Of a DNA stretch of 64,000 nt, positions 26,778 through 36,186 are shown one piece after another. The stretch's first letter is position 1; each line of letters begins with the position of its first letter. Below the pieces are notes generated by a model. That model was not told where the DNA came from, did no database searches, and worked only from the letters and a program-made list of their open reading frames with translations. Origin of the DNA: Bradyrhizobium sp. 200. GTDB lineage: Bacteria > Pseudomonadota > Alphaproteobacteria > Rhizobiales > Xanthobacteraceae. The position numbers and the translations under genes were made by a program. The DNA is taken from positions 1,966,001 through 2,030,000 of the forward strand of contig NZ_CP064689.1 in the NCBI RefSeq assembly GCF_023100945.1, in the 5' to 3' direction.

Positions 26778-26883
26778 TGACGTCATCGTCCGGCTTGACC
26801 GGACGATCCAGTACGCCGCGGCCTCTCAATCGATCTGAGACGCCGGCGATTACTGGATGCCCGCCTTCGCGGGCATGACAACG
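26778..26883. repeat. Rhizobial intergenic repeat upstream of ilvH
   Basis: This segment carries GTCCGGCTTGACCGGAC and GGATGCCCGCCTTCGCGGGC, two hairpins joined by a spacer, a composite element seen often in Bradyrhizobium intergenic regions. It separates the dehydratase gene from ilvH and could form a stable RNA structure inside the operon. Confidence 0.7.
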
Positions 26884-26904
26884 GAGAATGACAAGGGGAC
26901 GACA

Positions 26905-27447
26905 ATGAACCAGCCCGCATCCGCCTACTTCCTGGAAGAGCGCCACGATCCCAACGAGACGCATACGCTCTCGGTGCTGGTGCAGAACGAGCCCGGCGTG
27001 CTCGCGCGCGTGATCGGGCTGTTCTCCGGCCGCGGCTACAACATCGAGAGTCTCACCGTCTCCGAGACCGAGAGCCAGAAACATCTCTCCCGCATCACCA
27101 TCGTCACCACGGGCACGCCAATGGTGATCGAGCAGATCAAGCACCAGCTCGACCGCATGGTCCCGGTCTACCGCGTCGTCGACATGACGATCACCGGCCG
27201 CTCGATCGAGCGCGAACTCGCCATGGTGAAGGTGTGCGGCCGTGGCGACAGCCGGGTCGAGGCGCTGCGGCTGGCGGATGCGTTCCGCGCCCGGGTGATC
27301 GATGCCACGACCGAGAGTTTTGTGTTCGAGATCACAGGCAATTCGTCCAAGATCAGTCAATTTATCGACCTGATGCGCCCGCTCGGCCTTGTCGAGGTGT
27401 CGCGCACCGGAGTTGCCGCGATCGGGCGTGGGCCCGAGGGGATGTGA
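26905..27447 (+). CDS. ilvH: Acetolactate synthase small (regulatory) subunit
   Basis: The regulatory subunit (also ilvN) activates the large subunit and gives valine feedback inhibition. It is 180 residues with an N-terminal ACT domain starting HTLSVLVQNEPGVLARVIGL and containing GRGYNIESLTVSETE, and a C-terminal ACT-like domain ending near FIDLMRPLGLVEVSRTG. The start at 26905 follows AAGGGGACGACA. It lies downstream of ilvI and the dehydratase gene. Confidence 0.97.
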   Translation: MNQPASAYFLEERHDPNETHTLSVLVQNEPGVLARVIGLFSGRGYNIESLTVSETESQKHLSRITIVTTGTPMVIEQIKHQLDRMVPVYRVVDMTITGRSIERELAMVKVCGRGDSRVEALRLADAFRARVIDATTESFVFEITGNSSKISQFIDLMRPLGLVEVSRTGVAAIGRGPEGM

Positions 27448-27449
27448 AC

Positions 27450-28145
27450 ATGCTGGCGCGTGACTGGTATTACACTCAAAGACGGCAGCTCGGGCTCGAT
27501 TCCGCGGTCGCCTCGATCTATGACCGCCATGACGACAGCGATGACCGCGCGCGTGCCGCTCTGAGCATGCTCGGCGTGCAGCGCGGCTGGCGGGTGGCCG
27601 ATATCGGTTGCGGCAACGGCGTCCTGGCCTGCGAGGCGGCGCTGATGGGGGCCGAAGTCGATGCCATCGACATTTCGCCGGCGATGCTGGCGCTCGCCAA
27701 CATCCAGGCCCGCGACCGCAAGGTCGCGATCCGCACCCAGCCGGCCGGCCTGTTGAGCTTTGCCTACCAGCCGAGTTCGTATGATCTGATCGTCAGCGAA
27801 TTCACGCTGCATCATCTGCCGGATTTCTGGAAGGCGGTGGCGCTGGCCCGGATCTATACTGCGCTGAAACCCGGCGCGAATTTCTACCTGCGCGACATCG
27901 TGTTCGTCACGATGCCTGACGGCGTCGAGCGCGATGTGGACCAGTGGGCCGATTTCACCATCAAGAACCACGATTTCCAGCGGGAGGGCGTGGTCACCCA
28001 TATGCGCGACGAATACTCGACCTTCGGCTGGGTGATCGAGCGCATGCTGACCGATGTCGGCTTCACGCTGGAATCGGTCGACTATCATGCCCCGCTGCAC
28101 GGAACCTATCTTCTGCGCAAACCGAAGCCGGACCAACAGAGCTAG
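27450..28145 (+). CDS. SAM-dependent class I methyltransferase
   Basis: A 231-residue Rossmann methyltransferase. The SAM-binding motif I is VADIGCGNGVLACEAALMGA (~50), followed by VDAIDISPAMLALA (motif II region) and SEFTLHHLPDFWKAV (post-I). The substrate is unknown. It starts 3 bases after the ilvH stop, so it is cotranscribed with the ilv genes, and it is followed closely by the DMT transporter gene. No membrane segment is present. Confidence 0.9.
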   Translation: MLARDWYYTQRRQLGLDSAVASIYDRHDDSDDRARAALSMLGVQRGWRVADIGCGNGVLACEAALMGAEVDAIDISPAMLALANIQARDRKVAIRTQPAGLLSFAYQPSSYDLIVSEFTLHHLPDFWKAVALARIYTALKPGANFYLRDIVFVTMPDGVERDVDQWADFTIKNHDFQREGVVTHMRDEYSTFGWVIERMLTDVGFTLESVDYHAPLHGTYLLRKPKPDQQS

Positions 28146-28150
28146 AAAAA

Positions 28151-29041
28151 ATGAAACCGGCCGATGTCTGCATCGCCGTGCTGGTCGCGGTGATCTGGGG
28201 GCTTGCCTTTGTCGCAAGCCGCATCGCGCTGAACGAATTTTCGCCGGAACTGATGACGACGCTGCGCTTCGCCATCGCGGCGTTGCCGTGCCTGTTCGTG
28301 GCGCGGCCAAAGGTTTCATGGATGGTGCTGGCCTCGATCAGCTTCACGCTGTTCCTCGGCCAGTTCCTCGCCCAGGCCTTTGCCATCGCCCACGGCGTTC
28401 CCGTCGGACTTTCCAGCGTGATCGTGCAGAGCCAGGCGCTGTTCACCATCGGCTTCGCCGCGCTGTTGTTCCGCGAGCGGCCGGGTGCGTGGCAGACGGT
28501 CGGCATCGGCATTGCCACGGTCGGCCTGCTGATGATCTGCGGCACCATCGGTTATGATTTCAGCATCGGTGCCTTCGCGATATTGATGATCTCTCCGCTC
28601 AGCTTTGCAGCCGGCAATCTTCTGCTCCGGCGCGCGCAGGGCGTGCCGATGTTTGACCTGTTCGCGTGGCTGTGTCTGGTCGCGGCGATCCCGCTGTTTG
28701 CGCTGACGCTGGTCAGCAACGGTCCGCAGCCGACCTGGCATGCGCTGACCCACATGTCGCTGACCGGCCTGTTGTGCATGATCGGTCTCGGCGGGGTCTC
28801 CACCAGCATCGCCTACTGGCTGTGGGGGAGGCTGCTGCGGGATTACCCGGCGGCGCAGGTGGTGCCGTTCGCGCTGCTGGTGCCGTTCGTCGGCTCCGCC
28901 GCCTCGAGCTTGGTGTTCGGCGAAACCTTTGGCCCGCTTCGGCTGACCGGGATGGTCACCGTGGTCGGCGGCATTGCCATCATGCTGCTGTCGAAGCGGC
29001 CCAAGGCCTTAGAAAAACAAGTTCTGCCAAAGATCGCGTGA
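28151..29041 (+). CDS. EamA/DMT-family exporter
   Basis: A 296-residue inner-membrane protein with ten hydrophobic segments arranged as two EamA repeats (first starting MKPADVCIAVLVAVIWGLAF, second near FAILMISPLSFAAGNLLLRR). It closely resembles the cysteine/O-acetylserine exporter EamA subgroup (GVPVGLSSVIVQSQALFTI). It follows the methyltransferase by 5 bases and precedes a LysE-type gene by 6 bases, so amino-acid or metabolite export together with branched-chain synthesis is plausible. The substrate is inferred only. Confidence 0.9.
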   Translation: MKPADVCIAVLVAVIWGLAFVASRIALNEFSPELMTTLRFAIAALPCLFVARPKVSWMVLASISFTLFLGQFLAQAFAIAHGVPVGLSSVIVQSQALFTIGFAALLFRERPGAWQTVGIGIATVGLLMICGTIGYDFSIGAFAILMISPLSFAAGNLLLRRAQGVPMFDLFAWLCLVAAIPLFALTLVSNGPQPTWHALTHMSLTGLLCMIGLGGVSTSIAYWLWGRLLRDYPAAQVVPFALLVPFVGSAASSLVFGETFGPLRLTGMVTVVGGIAIMLLSKRPKALEKQVLPKIA

Positions 29042-29047
29042 GGCCCC

Positions 29048-29653
29048 ATGTCGCATTCGCTTTTGATCGCCTTCGTCATGTTCGCCACCGTGATGTTCTT
29101 CACGCCGGGGCCGAACAACATCATGCTGCTGTCGTCGGGGCTGACCTACGGCTTCCGCCCGACCATCCCCCACATCTTGGGGATCACGGTCGGCTTCGCC
29201 TTCATGGTCGGCGCGGTTGGCCTCGGGCTCGGGACCATCTTCATCGCCTATCCCATTTTGCAGACCATCCTGAAATATGCGGGGGTGGCCTATCTGGTCT
29301 ATCTCGCCTGGGCGATCGCGATGTCCGAGCCGCCCTCGGCGGAGCAGGACAACGCCCGCGGCCGCCCGATGACGTTCTGGGGCGCGGCCATGTTCCAGTG
29401 GGTCAATGCCAAGGGCTGGGTCATGGTGATCGGCACCATCACCGCCTATGCGGCCATTGCCGCCTATCCCTGGAACATTGCGATCCAGGTCGGGCTGAGC
29501 CTGATCCTGGGCATCCTGTCCTGCACCGCCTGGGCGCTGTTCGGCACCGCCCTGCGGCCGGTCCTGACCTCCCGGCGGGCGGTGCGGGCCTTCAACATCG
29601 TCATGGCGGTGCTGCTGCTGGCCTCGCTCTATCCGGTCTTCATGGACGCATGA
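29048..29653 (+). CDS. LysE/RhtB-family amino acid exporter
   Basis: A 201-residue protein with six hydrophobic segments typical of the LysE/RhtB family, including the N-terminal MFATVMFFTPGPNNIMLLSS motif and GFRPTIPHILGITVGFAFM. Members export amino acids such as lysine, homoserine, threonine or leucine. It is the last of the close-packed genes from ilvH onward and lies 145 bp before ilvC. Confidence 0.92.
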   Translation: MSHSLLIAFVMFATVMFFTPGPNNIMLLSSGLTYGFRPTIPHILGITVGFAFMVGAVGLGLGTIFIAYPILQTILKYAGVAYLVYLAWAIAMSEPPSAEQDNARGRPMTFWGAAMFQWVNAKGWVMVIGTITAYAAIAAYPWNIAIQVGLSLILGILSCTAWALFGTALRPVLTSRRAVRAFNIVMAVLLLASLYPVFMDA

Positions 29654-29690
29654 TGCCGCACCGGGCCATGCATAAACGGGTTTCCTTTGA

Positions 29691-30818
<1,128 letters not shown>

Positions 30819-30828
30819 TGGTGTCCGT

Positions 30829-30965
30829 TCCCCGGATGCAGCGCAGCACGCTCCCGGCGATGCGAAGCATCGTCCGGTGTGATGCGCTGCTGGTCCGGGG
30901 CCCATCTCACAAAGCGGGTCCCGGCTCTGCGGCGCATCGCTAACGCGCCGCACCGCGTCCGGGGC
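30829..30965. repeat. Palindromic repeat downstream of ilvC
   Basis: CCCCGGATGCAGCGCAGCA near 30832 is the near reverse complement of TGCGCTGCTGGTCCGGGG near 30883-30900, and a second GC-rich CGCATCGCTAACGCGCCGC palindrome follows. Such CCCCGGAT elements are common after Bradyrhizobium genes. It can serve as the ilvC transcript end. Confidence 0.6.
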
Positions 30966-31433
30966 ACGAGAGCATCCAGTGGCCGATTTGACGATGCACT
31001 ACCGGCATACCAAATCTTAAGCCTTGATCGGCACTGTCCGGCGAGGTCGCGAACGTGGTCTCGCCGTTTCTTCGAAGAATTGATGGCTCATCCATATTCT
31101 TCAACGCGCCGCGCGAAGTGCGCCGCCCGAGCCGAAAACGAAGAGCTGACGCTTCATGCACATTCTTGGTGCGAAGCAAACTCAGCAAATACATGAGCGA
31201 CAGAAAAGCGAGCGCTTACAGAATCAAAGCGCTGTTTCTTGATCTGCGATGCGCATGTGCCGCGATCATCGGTCGCGTGAAGATGAGGGCTGTGTGGTGA
31301 CGGTCACCTGATGACAGCTCACAAGCGGGATCAGGCGCACCGAAAACACCGACGCGTTCGCCGCTGCCGAAGCCACGCTGTCAGCAGCGCGTCGCCGGTT
31401 GCTGTCGGCGCGCTTTCGCCGGTGATCCCCGGC
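30966..31433. other. Intergenic region with no supported gene
   Basis: About 470 bases between the ilvC repeat and the DUF2336 gene. Short frames occur on both strands but show no family resemblance, no good ribosome binding site and atypical composition. Nothing else was recognised. Confidence 0.5.
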
Positions 31434-32540
31434 TCAATGCGTCCGGATGATCGGTTCCTTCTCGATCTTGTTGTGAAGCTGCCAGAAGCGGACGGTGCGC
31501 TGGGCCGTCTCCATTGACAGCTTGCGGAAATCACGTTGCGCGATCTCCAGCGTCTGCTCGCTGATCGGATGCGCCGGCCGGTTGCGCAGGATCGACTCGA
31601 CTGTCGGCCAGTTCAGCCGCGCCGACCGGCAGGGGATCAGCAGGAGGTCTGCGCGGGGGCCTTCCATCAGCCTGGCCGTCATTTCGACCGGCATTTCGTT
31701 GAGAATCGCAAGTGCTACGGTGACCTCGTCGAACTTGTTCGACTCGGCGAATTTGTAGACTGCCGCATCGTCGAGTTCGTTGAGCCCTTTCATCAGCTTC
31801 ACGAGCTCCTCGGCAACGCCGAAGTTGCGGCTCGGGGCCGGTGATGCCTCGCGGGCGATCTCGTTCAGGACCCGTTTGATCTCTTCCTGGACTGCGGGCG
31901 GCGCGATGGCCAAGAGCCGGGCGCGGACCGCGTCCTTGGCGCGGCGCAGCAGGTCTGCAATGAACTTTGCCGGGAAATCGGCGCGCAGGCCGAGGATTTC
32001 CACCAGTTCGTCGTCCGCGCCGGCGCGGGCGACGATGGTCGAAAAGCCCTGGTCGGAGAACTTGGCGCCGGCGTTGTTGGCGAGCTTTCGGATCACCTGG
32101 CCTTCGCCGCGGTCGACGATGACGTCGGTCACGGCCGCGGGCAGCTCGGCACGGCCGGAAATGGCGAGCAGGTGATCCTGTCCCTTGCTGCTGGCGATCT
32201 CGACCAGCACGTCGGTTCCGAGCCGGCTGGAATTGGCAAGCACGCTGCCGGCGACCTCGATCTCGTCGTCCCAGGCCAGATGCTGGATGACCTCGAACGG
32301 GGCGTAGTCCAGCGGCGCCAGCCGTTTCGAGAGTTCGGCCTTCGCCCGCGTTTCGACGCGCGCGATCAGCAGGCAGAGCACGTCGTCGAAGACCTTGACC
32401 TGGTCGTCGCTGAGGCGTTCTCCGTCATGGAGGAAGAGGTCGGTGACCTGCCGCAGGGTTTCCACCCGCTTGGCAGACGAACCGCCTCTGACGGCATCTT
32501 CGAGTTCGGCAATGATCGAGTGCGCCGGCTGTTGCACCAT
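31434..32540 (-). CDS. DUF2336 domain protein
   Basis: A 368-residue protein of alpha-helical repeats without signal peptide or membrane segments, matching the DUF2336 family found in alphaproteobacteria. The N-terminal part HSIIAELEDAV, VETLRQVTDLFLHDGERLSD and VKVFDDVLCLLIARVET is typical. HEAT-like helices follow (DDEIEVAGSVLANSSRLG). Function is unknown. I prefer the ATG at 32540; a GTG at 32579 would add 13 residues. The 420 bases upstream, before the SDR gene, hold no recognised feature. Confidence 0.88.
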   Translation of the reverse strand: MVQQPAHSIIAELEDAVRGGSSAKRVETLRQVTDLFLHDGERLSDDQVKVFDDVLCLLIARVETRAKAELSKRLAPLDYAPFEVIQHLAWDDEIEVAGSVLANSSRLGTDVLVEIASSKGQDHLLAISGRAELPAAVTDVIVDRGEGQVIRKLANNAGAKFSDQGFSTIVARAGADDELVEILGLRADFPAKFIADLLRRAKDAVRARLLAIAPPAVQEEIKRVLNEIAREASPAPSRNFGVAEELVKLMKGLNELDDAAVYKFAESNKFDEVTVALAILNEMPVEMTARLMEGPRADLLLIPCRSARLNWPTVESILRNRPAHPISEQTLEIAQRDFRKLSMETAQRTVRFWQLHNKIEKEPIIRTH

Positions 32541-32999
32541 TGTGGGCAGCCTGTTTGTTGTTGAAGGGTTGGCGTGCACAATGACGAGCCGAGCCTTACG
32601 CTCGCGTTAAAGGCCGGAACCGGTAGAACTACAGATCGACTGCATCTGAAACGGGCAATTCATGGGCGGCGGTCGTAGCAAGCACTCCGGCGTCGAAGCA
32701 TGCTGCGCATTGCAAATGCCGCGTTCCGAATTGCTTTACCAATGCGATCGGGACGTTTGCGGCGATTTCACGCGATAAATCGCCGATGTCGAACCGGATC
32801 GGGTAGGTGCCGCGGCTTCCGGTATTCCGGTCCGGCTGCTATCCTCTCCAAACCGTTCCCGGGATAAATCGAATAGCAACTTGCCGAACAAGACGCCGTC
32901 AAGGCTGGCCACTCCCGCGGAGGAAGCTCACGAAGCCAATGCTTAAGCATTCCTTCACGACGAACTTCATTAAACCTCTCTCACAAGGGCTTGGTATCC

Positions 33000-33851
33000 A
33001 TGAGATCTGTTGTCATCACCGGTGCGTCCACCGGTATCGGCTGGGCCAGTGCGAAACTGCTGCTCGATCGCGGCTTCCGCGTGTTCGGCAGCGTGCGCAA
33101 AGAGGCCGACGCCGACCGCCTGAGGGGCGAGTTCGGGGCGAACTTCACGCCATTGATCTTCGACGTCACCGATGAGGCTGCCGTGCTGGCCGCCGGGCGC
33201 GAGGTCCGCAATGCGCTGAACGGCGAAACGCTGGCCGGCCTCGTCAACAATGCCGGCATTGCGGTCTCGGGCCCGGTGCTCGAACTCGCCGCCGACGAAT
33301 TCCGCCGCCAGATGGACGTTAATTTCATCGGGCCGATCATTGCGACCCAGGCTTTCGGGCCGCTGCTCGGCTCCGATCCGGCCCTGAAGGGACCGAAGGG
33401 GCGGATCGTGATGATTTCCTCGGTCGCCGGCAGGAACGGCAATCCGATGACCTCGGCCTATTCTGCTTCCAAACATGCGATCGAGGGGCTGTCGGAGAGC
33501 CTGCGCCGCGAGCTGATGCTGTTCGGGATCGACGTCATCATCATCGCGCCGGGCGCGGTGAAGACGCCGATCTGGGACAAGGCCGAGGAGGTCGATATCT
33601 CCGCCTACAAGAACTCGCCGTATTTCGCGGCGCTGGAGAAGATCCGCGCCTTCATGCTGGGCATTGGCGCGACCGGATTGCCGGCCGAGACAATTGCCGA
33701 GAAGGTCTTCGAGGCATTGACGCTGCCGAACCCCAAGGTGCGCTACGTGATCGCGCCGGATCCGATGCGGCAGTTCATGGCGGCGGTATTGCCAAAGCGC
33801 ACCCTCGACCGGATCATCGCCAAGCGCCTCGGGCTGATGCCGCAGGGATGA
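33000..33851 (+). CDS. Short-chain dehydrogenase/reductase
   Basis: A 283-residue classical SDR. The cofactor motif VVITGASTGIGWASAKLLLD opens the protein, NNAGIAVSG (~85) is the structural motif, and Ser in ISSVAGRNGNP together with YSASKHAIEGLSE (YxxxK) gives the catalytic triad. PGAVKTPIWDKAEE follows. Substrate unknown; the size and C-terminal extension resemble retinol-dehydrogenase-like SDRs. The ATG at 33000 was chosen over an in-frame upstream codon. Confidence 0.92.
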   Translation: MRSVVITGASTGIGWASAKLLLDRGFRVFGSVRKEADADRLRGEFGANFTPLIFDVTDEAAVLAAGREVRNALNGETLAGLVNNAGIAVSGPVLELAADEFRRQMDVNFIGPIIATQAFGPLLGSDPALKGPKGRIVMISSVAGRNGNPMTSAYSASKHAIEGLSESLRRELMLFGIDVIIIAPGAVKTPIWDKAEEVDISAYKNSPYFAALEKIRAFMLGIGATGLPAETIAEKVFEALTLPNPKVRYVIAPDPMRQFMAAVLPKRTLDRIIAKRLGLMPQG

Positions 33852-33897
33852 GCATGACGGAAGCGCGCGCCAAAGAACTCGAAGGCCTCGGCCACCA

Positions 33898-34140
33898 GTG
33901 ACGACGGGGAAGAGCAGAGCGGAGCTGACGCAAATCGCCGACGACGCGCTTCGCAGCCAGCCGGGATGCGAAACGGCGTCGGTGCCCGCCGTGCGCGGGC
34001 TTCCAAACATTCGCGAGGGTCGGAACTGGGAAATCCCCAACGTCGTTCTCGGCGACAGCCTGATCAGCGACGTCGACCGGGCGGTCATCACCGTGCACCG
34101 CCGGCTTGGGCGGAAATATCATTTGCTGGGGGATCAGTAG
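33898..34140 (+). CDS. Small conserved hypothetical protein
   Basis: An 80-residue protein beginning at GTG (33898). The sequence IADDALRSQPGCETASVPAV, REGRNWEIPNVVLGD and DVDRAVITVHRRLGRKYHLL resembles a small family of unknown function frequent in Bradyrhizobium. There are no signal peptide, membrane segments or cysteine clusters. It follows the SDR gene closely. Confidence 0.65.
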   Translation: MTTGKSRAELTQIADDALRSQPGCETASVPAVRGLPNIREGRNWEIPNVVLGDSLISDVDRAVITVHRRLGRKYHLLGDQ

Positions 34141-34235
34141 GCTGTGTACTCACAAACCTGCTGTCGGCGGTCGTTTTCGGACGTGGTCTCTACATCCAGC
34201 TTGCATTGCAAGGCTGTCGTCGCCATAGCGGCGGC

Positions 34236-34844
34236 ATGCTCGATTTCGTCGCCCAATACGAAGCCTTCAAACGCCGCGACCCTGCGTGGGACGGGGTGGT
34301 GTTCGTGGCGGTCAAGACGACTGGCGTCTATTGTCGCCCGGTGTGTCCGGCGCGAACACCGCTGGCGCGCAACATACGGTTCTATCGTAGCGCGGCTGCA
34401 GCGGAGCGGGCCGGCTTTAGACCTTGTCTCAGATGCCGTCCCGAAACAGCGCCTTTCTGTCCCGCTTGGAAGGGCACAAGGACAACGGTCGAGCGTGCGC
34501 TGACCCTGATCGAGGCTGGCGCGCTTGACCGGGGCGACGTCAATCAGCTTGCTGATCGAGTCGGGGTCGGAGCGCGTCACCTGTCGCGGCTTTTTGCCAA
34601 GCATCTCGACGCGTCGCCGCTGCAGGTCGCACTTTCGCTTCGTGTGCGCCGTGCCAAGTGTCTCCTGGACGACACCAAGCTTCCGATCCGCCTCGTTGCT
34701 GAACGCGCAGGCTTCTCTGATACACGGCGACTGAGGGCTGCATTCGCCCGGCTCTACGGCAAGCCACTCTCGGCTATTCGAAAAGGAGAGCGCGTGCGTC
34801 GCGGAAAAATGGAACCAGCCAAACCTGACGAGAATGTTCGATGA
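34236..34844 (+). CDS. Ada-like methylphosphotriester-DNA acceptor/AraC regulator
   Basis: A 202-residue protein with an Ada metal-binding N-terminal domain: VKTTGVYCRPVCPARTPL and FRPCLRCRPE supply the four zinc cysteines, the first being the methyl acceptor in Ada proteins. An AraC-type HTH follows (LADRVGVGARHLSRLFAKHL, then IRLVAERAGFSDTRRLRAAF). There is no O6-methylguanine methyltransferase domain and no AlkA domain, so it matches AdaA-type split proteins. It probably senses alkylated DNA and activates repair genes. The start MLDFVAQYEAF is typical. The stop overlaps the thioesterase start (ATGA at 34841). Confidence 0.88.
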   Translation: MLDFVAQYEAFKRRDPAWDGVVFVAVKTTGVYCRPVCPARTPLARNIRFYRSAAAAERAGFRPCLRCRPETAPFCPAWKGTRTTVERALTLIEAGALDRGDVNQLADRVGVGARHLSRLFAKHLDASPLQVALSLRVRRAKCLLDDTKLPIRLVAERAGFSDTRRLRAAFARLYGKPLSAIRKGERVRRGKMEPAKPDENVR

Positions 34845-35311
34845 CAATCAAGACATACGGGACAGTCAGTCCCGAAGAGCGAGAGCGAATGAGCGGCCTG
34901 GAATTCGTACATGGCCTCGCGAGCGGCGCGCTGCCCCTCAACACGATCGCGCGGACATTGGGGTATGACGTCGCTGAAGCGGAGAGCGGCCGTGTTGTCA
35001 TCACGCTCGTGCCGACTGGCGCCCACCTCAACCCGGCGGGCACGGTACATGGAGGCCTCACGGCGACGCTGCTCGACAGTTGTATGGGGCTGGCGATCCA
35101 GTCCACGCTCGAACGGGGCGTGAGCCAGACGACGCTCGAATTCAAGATTTCCCTGGTGCGTCCGATTACGCCCGAGACAGGCGAGGTCAGGGCTGAGGGT
35201 AAGGTCTTGAGCTGCGGCCGTCGGGTCGGCACGGCCGAAGGGCGGGTAGTGGACGGCAAAGGCCGATTGCTCGCGCACGGCACGACGACGTGCCTTATCT
35301 TCTCGAACTGA
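34841..35311 (+). CDS. PaaI-family hotdog thioesterase
   Basis: A 156-residue hotdog-fold protein. The core GAHLNPAGTVHGGLTATLLDS, with the active-site Asn/His-Gly-Gly region, is the PaaI thioesterase motif, and VSQTTLEFKISLVRPI is the second hotdog strand region. It should hydrolyse acyl-CoA esters in the cytosol; the substrate is unknown. It is translationally coupled to the Ada-like gene, an association whose meaning is not clear. Confidence 0.9.
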   Translation: MTIKTYGTVSPEERERMSGLEFVHGLASGALPLNTIARTLGYDVAEAESGRVVITLVPTGAHLNPAGTVHGGLTATLLDSCMGLAIQSTLERGVSQTTLEFKISLVRPITPETGEVRAEGKVLSCGRRVGTAEGRVVDGKGRLLAHGTTTCLIFSN

Positions 35312-35365
35312 CAGCGACCATGTGGACGGGAGGACGATTCGAAGAAAGTCGTCCCGCGCTCCAAG

Positions 35366-35983
35366 TCATCCCGCCCGTGCCGGGGCTTGCGCCCGCGGCG
35401 CCATCGCGATCATGCGCAGCGCGAACACCGCCAGTAGCGGGATCAGGAACAGCGCGTAGAGCGGCATGTCGGGAATTCGCTTGCCGAACGACACCATGAA
35501 CTGGAACAGCAAATAATAGCCGCCGGCGAGATGCAACCGGCGCCAGGCGCGTGCGCCGATCGCGGCTGCGGTGCGGTCGAACGAGGTGGCGGTCATCGCG
35601 ATGATGAAGGCGTAGCCGATGCCGCCGAAAATGTAGGACGCAGCCGAGGTCGCCGCCGCATAGGCTGCGGCATCCATCACGGCGAAGGCGGCGATGGCGA
35701 CCGCGTGGATGGCGTGCGAGGCCGCAAAGCTGACGCCGAGATAGCGGCGGTTGCGGCGCAGCCATCGCGTCCAGGCGTTCGGCCATATCCGGGCCAGCGC
35801 GGCGGCCGAGAAGGCGAGGCAGAACAACACCAGCGAGGTCCGCGCGGTAAAGCGGATCACCATCCGCACGCCGTCGACCTCAAAACCCCGCATGCCGGCG
35901 ATCCAGATGCTGAGTGCAAGCAGGGTCAGCGAGAGCAGGGCGACCAGCCGCCAGCCGTCGAACCATTTTTGATATGTTGGCAT
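35366..35983 (-). CDS. Ferric-reductase-like transmembrane protein
   Basis: A 205-residue inner-membrane protein with about six hydrophobic segments, resembling the ferric reductase-like transmembrane domain family (related to MsrQ, haem b-binding). Possible haem-ligand His residues are in SFAASHAIHAVAIAAF and ARAWRRLHLAGGYYLL. No flavin or NAD domain is attached. The start at 35983 (MPTYQKWF) is preferred; the upstream in-frame extension is encoded by an intergenic repeat. It is divergent from the TetR gene, with two operator-like palindromes between them. Confidence 0.8.
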   Translation of the reverse strand: MPTYQKWFDGWRLVALLSLTLLALSIWIAGMRGFEVDGVRMVIRFTARTSLVLFCLAFSAAALARIWPNAWTRWLRRNRRYLGVSFAASHAIHAVAIAAFAVMDAAAYAAATSAASYIFGGIGYAFIIAMTATSFDRTAAAIGARAWRRLHLAGGYYLLFQFMVSFGKRIPDMPLYALFLIPLLAVFALRMIAMAPRAQAPARAG

Positions 35984-36003
35984 ATGTCCCCCGAATAATT
36001 GTG

Positions 36004-36085
36004 CCGTCATTGCGAGAAGCGAAGCGACGAAGCAATCCATTCTTTCTTGACGCGAGATGGATTGCTTCGCTTCGCCCGCAATGAC
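36004..36085. repeat. Inverted-repeat element (copy 1)
   Basis: The left half CGTCATTGCGAGAAGCGAAG with CGACGAAGCAATCCAT is the approximate reverse complement of the right half (ATGGATTGCTTCGCTTCG then CGCAATGACG). A second copy lies at 59459-59541. This is an abundant rhizobial intergenic palindrome. Confidence 0.85.
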
Positions 36086-36097
36086 GCGGATGCGTTA

Positions 36098-36157
36098 TGT
36101 AATCACCAGTTACATTTGCACTGCTGGTCGGGTCAATCCGTGTAATCGATGCTTACA
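36098..36157. promoter_or_regulatory. Paired TetR-operator-like palindromes
   Basis: Two 17-base palindromes, TGTAATCACCAGTTACA (36098-36114) and TGTAATCGATGCTTACA (36141-36157), share TGTAA-seven bases-TTACA arms and start 43 bp apart, about four helical turns. They lie between the ferric-reductase-like gene and the TetR gene. TTACA-type palindromes are common TetR operators; binding here is inferred. Confidence 0.65.
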
Positions 36158-36186
36158 TTCACAAGGCGGTGATGCTAGGAGAGGGC

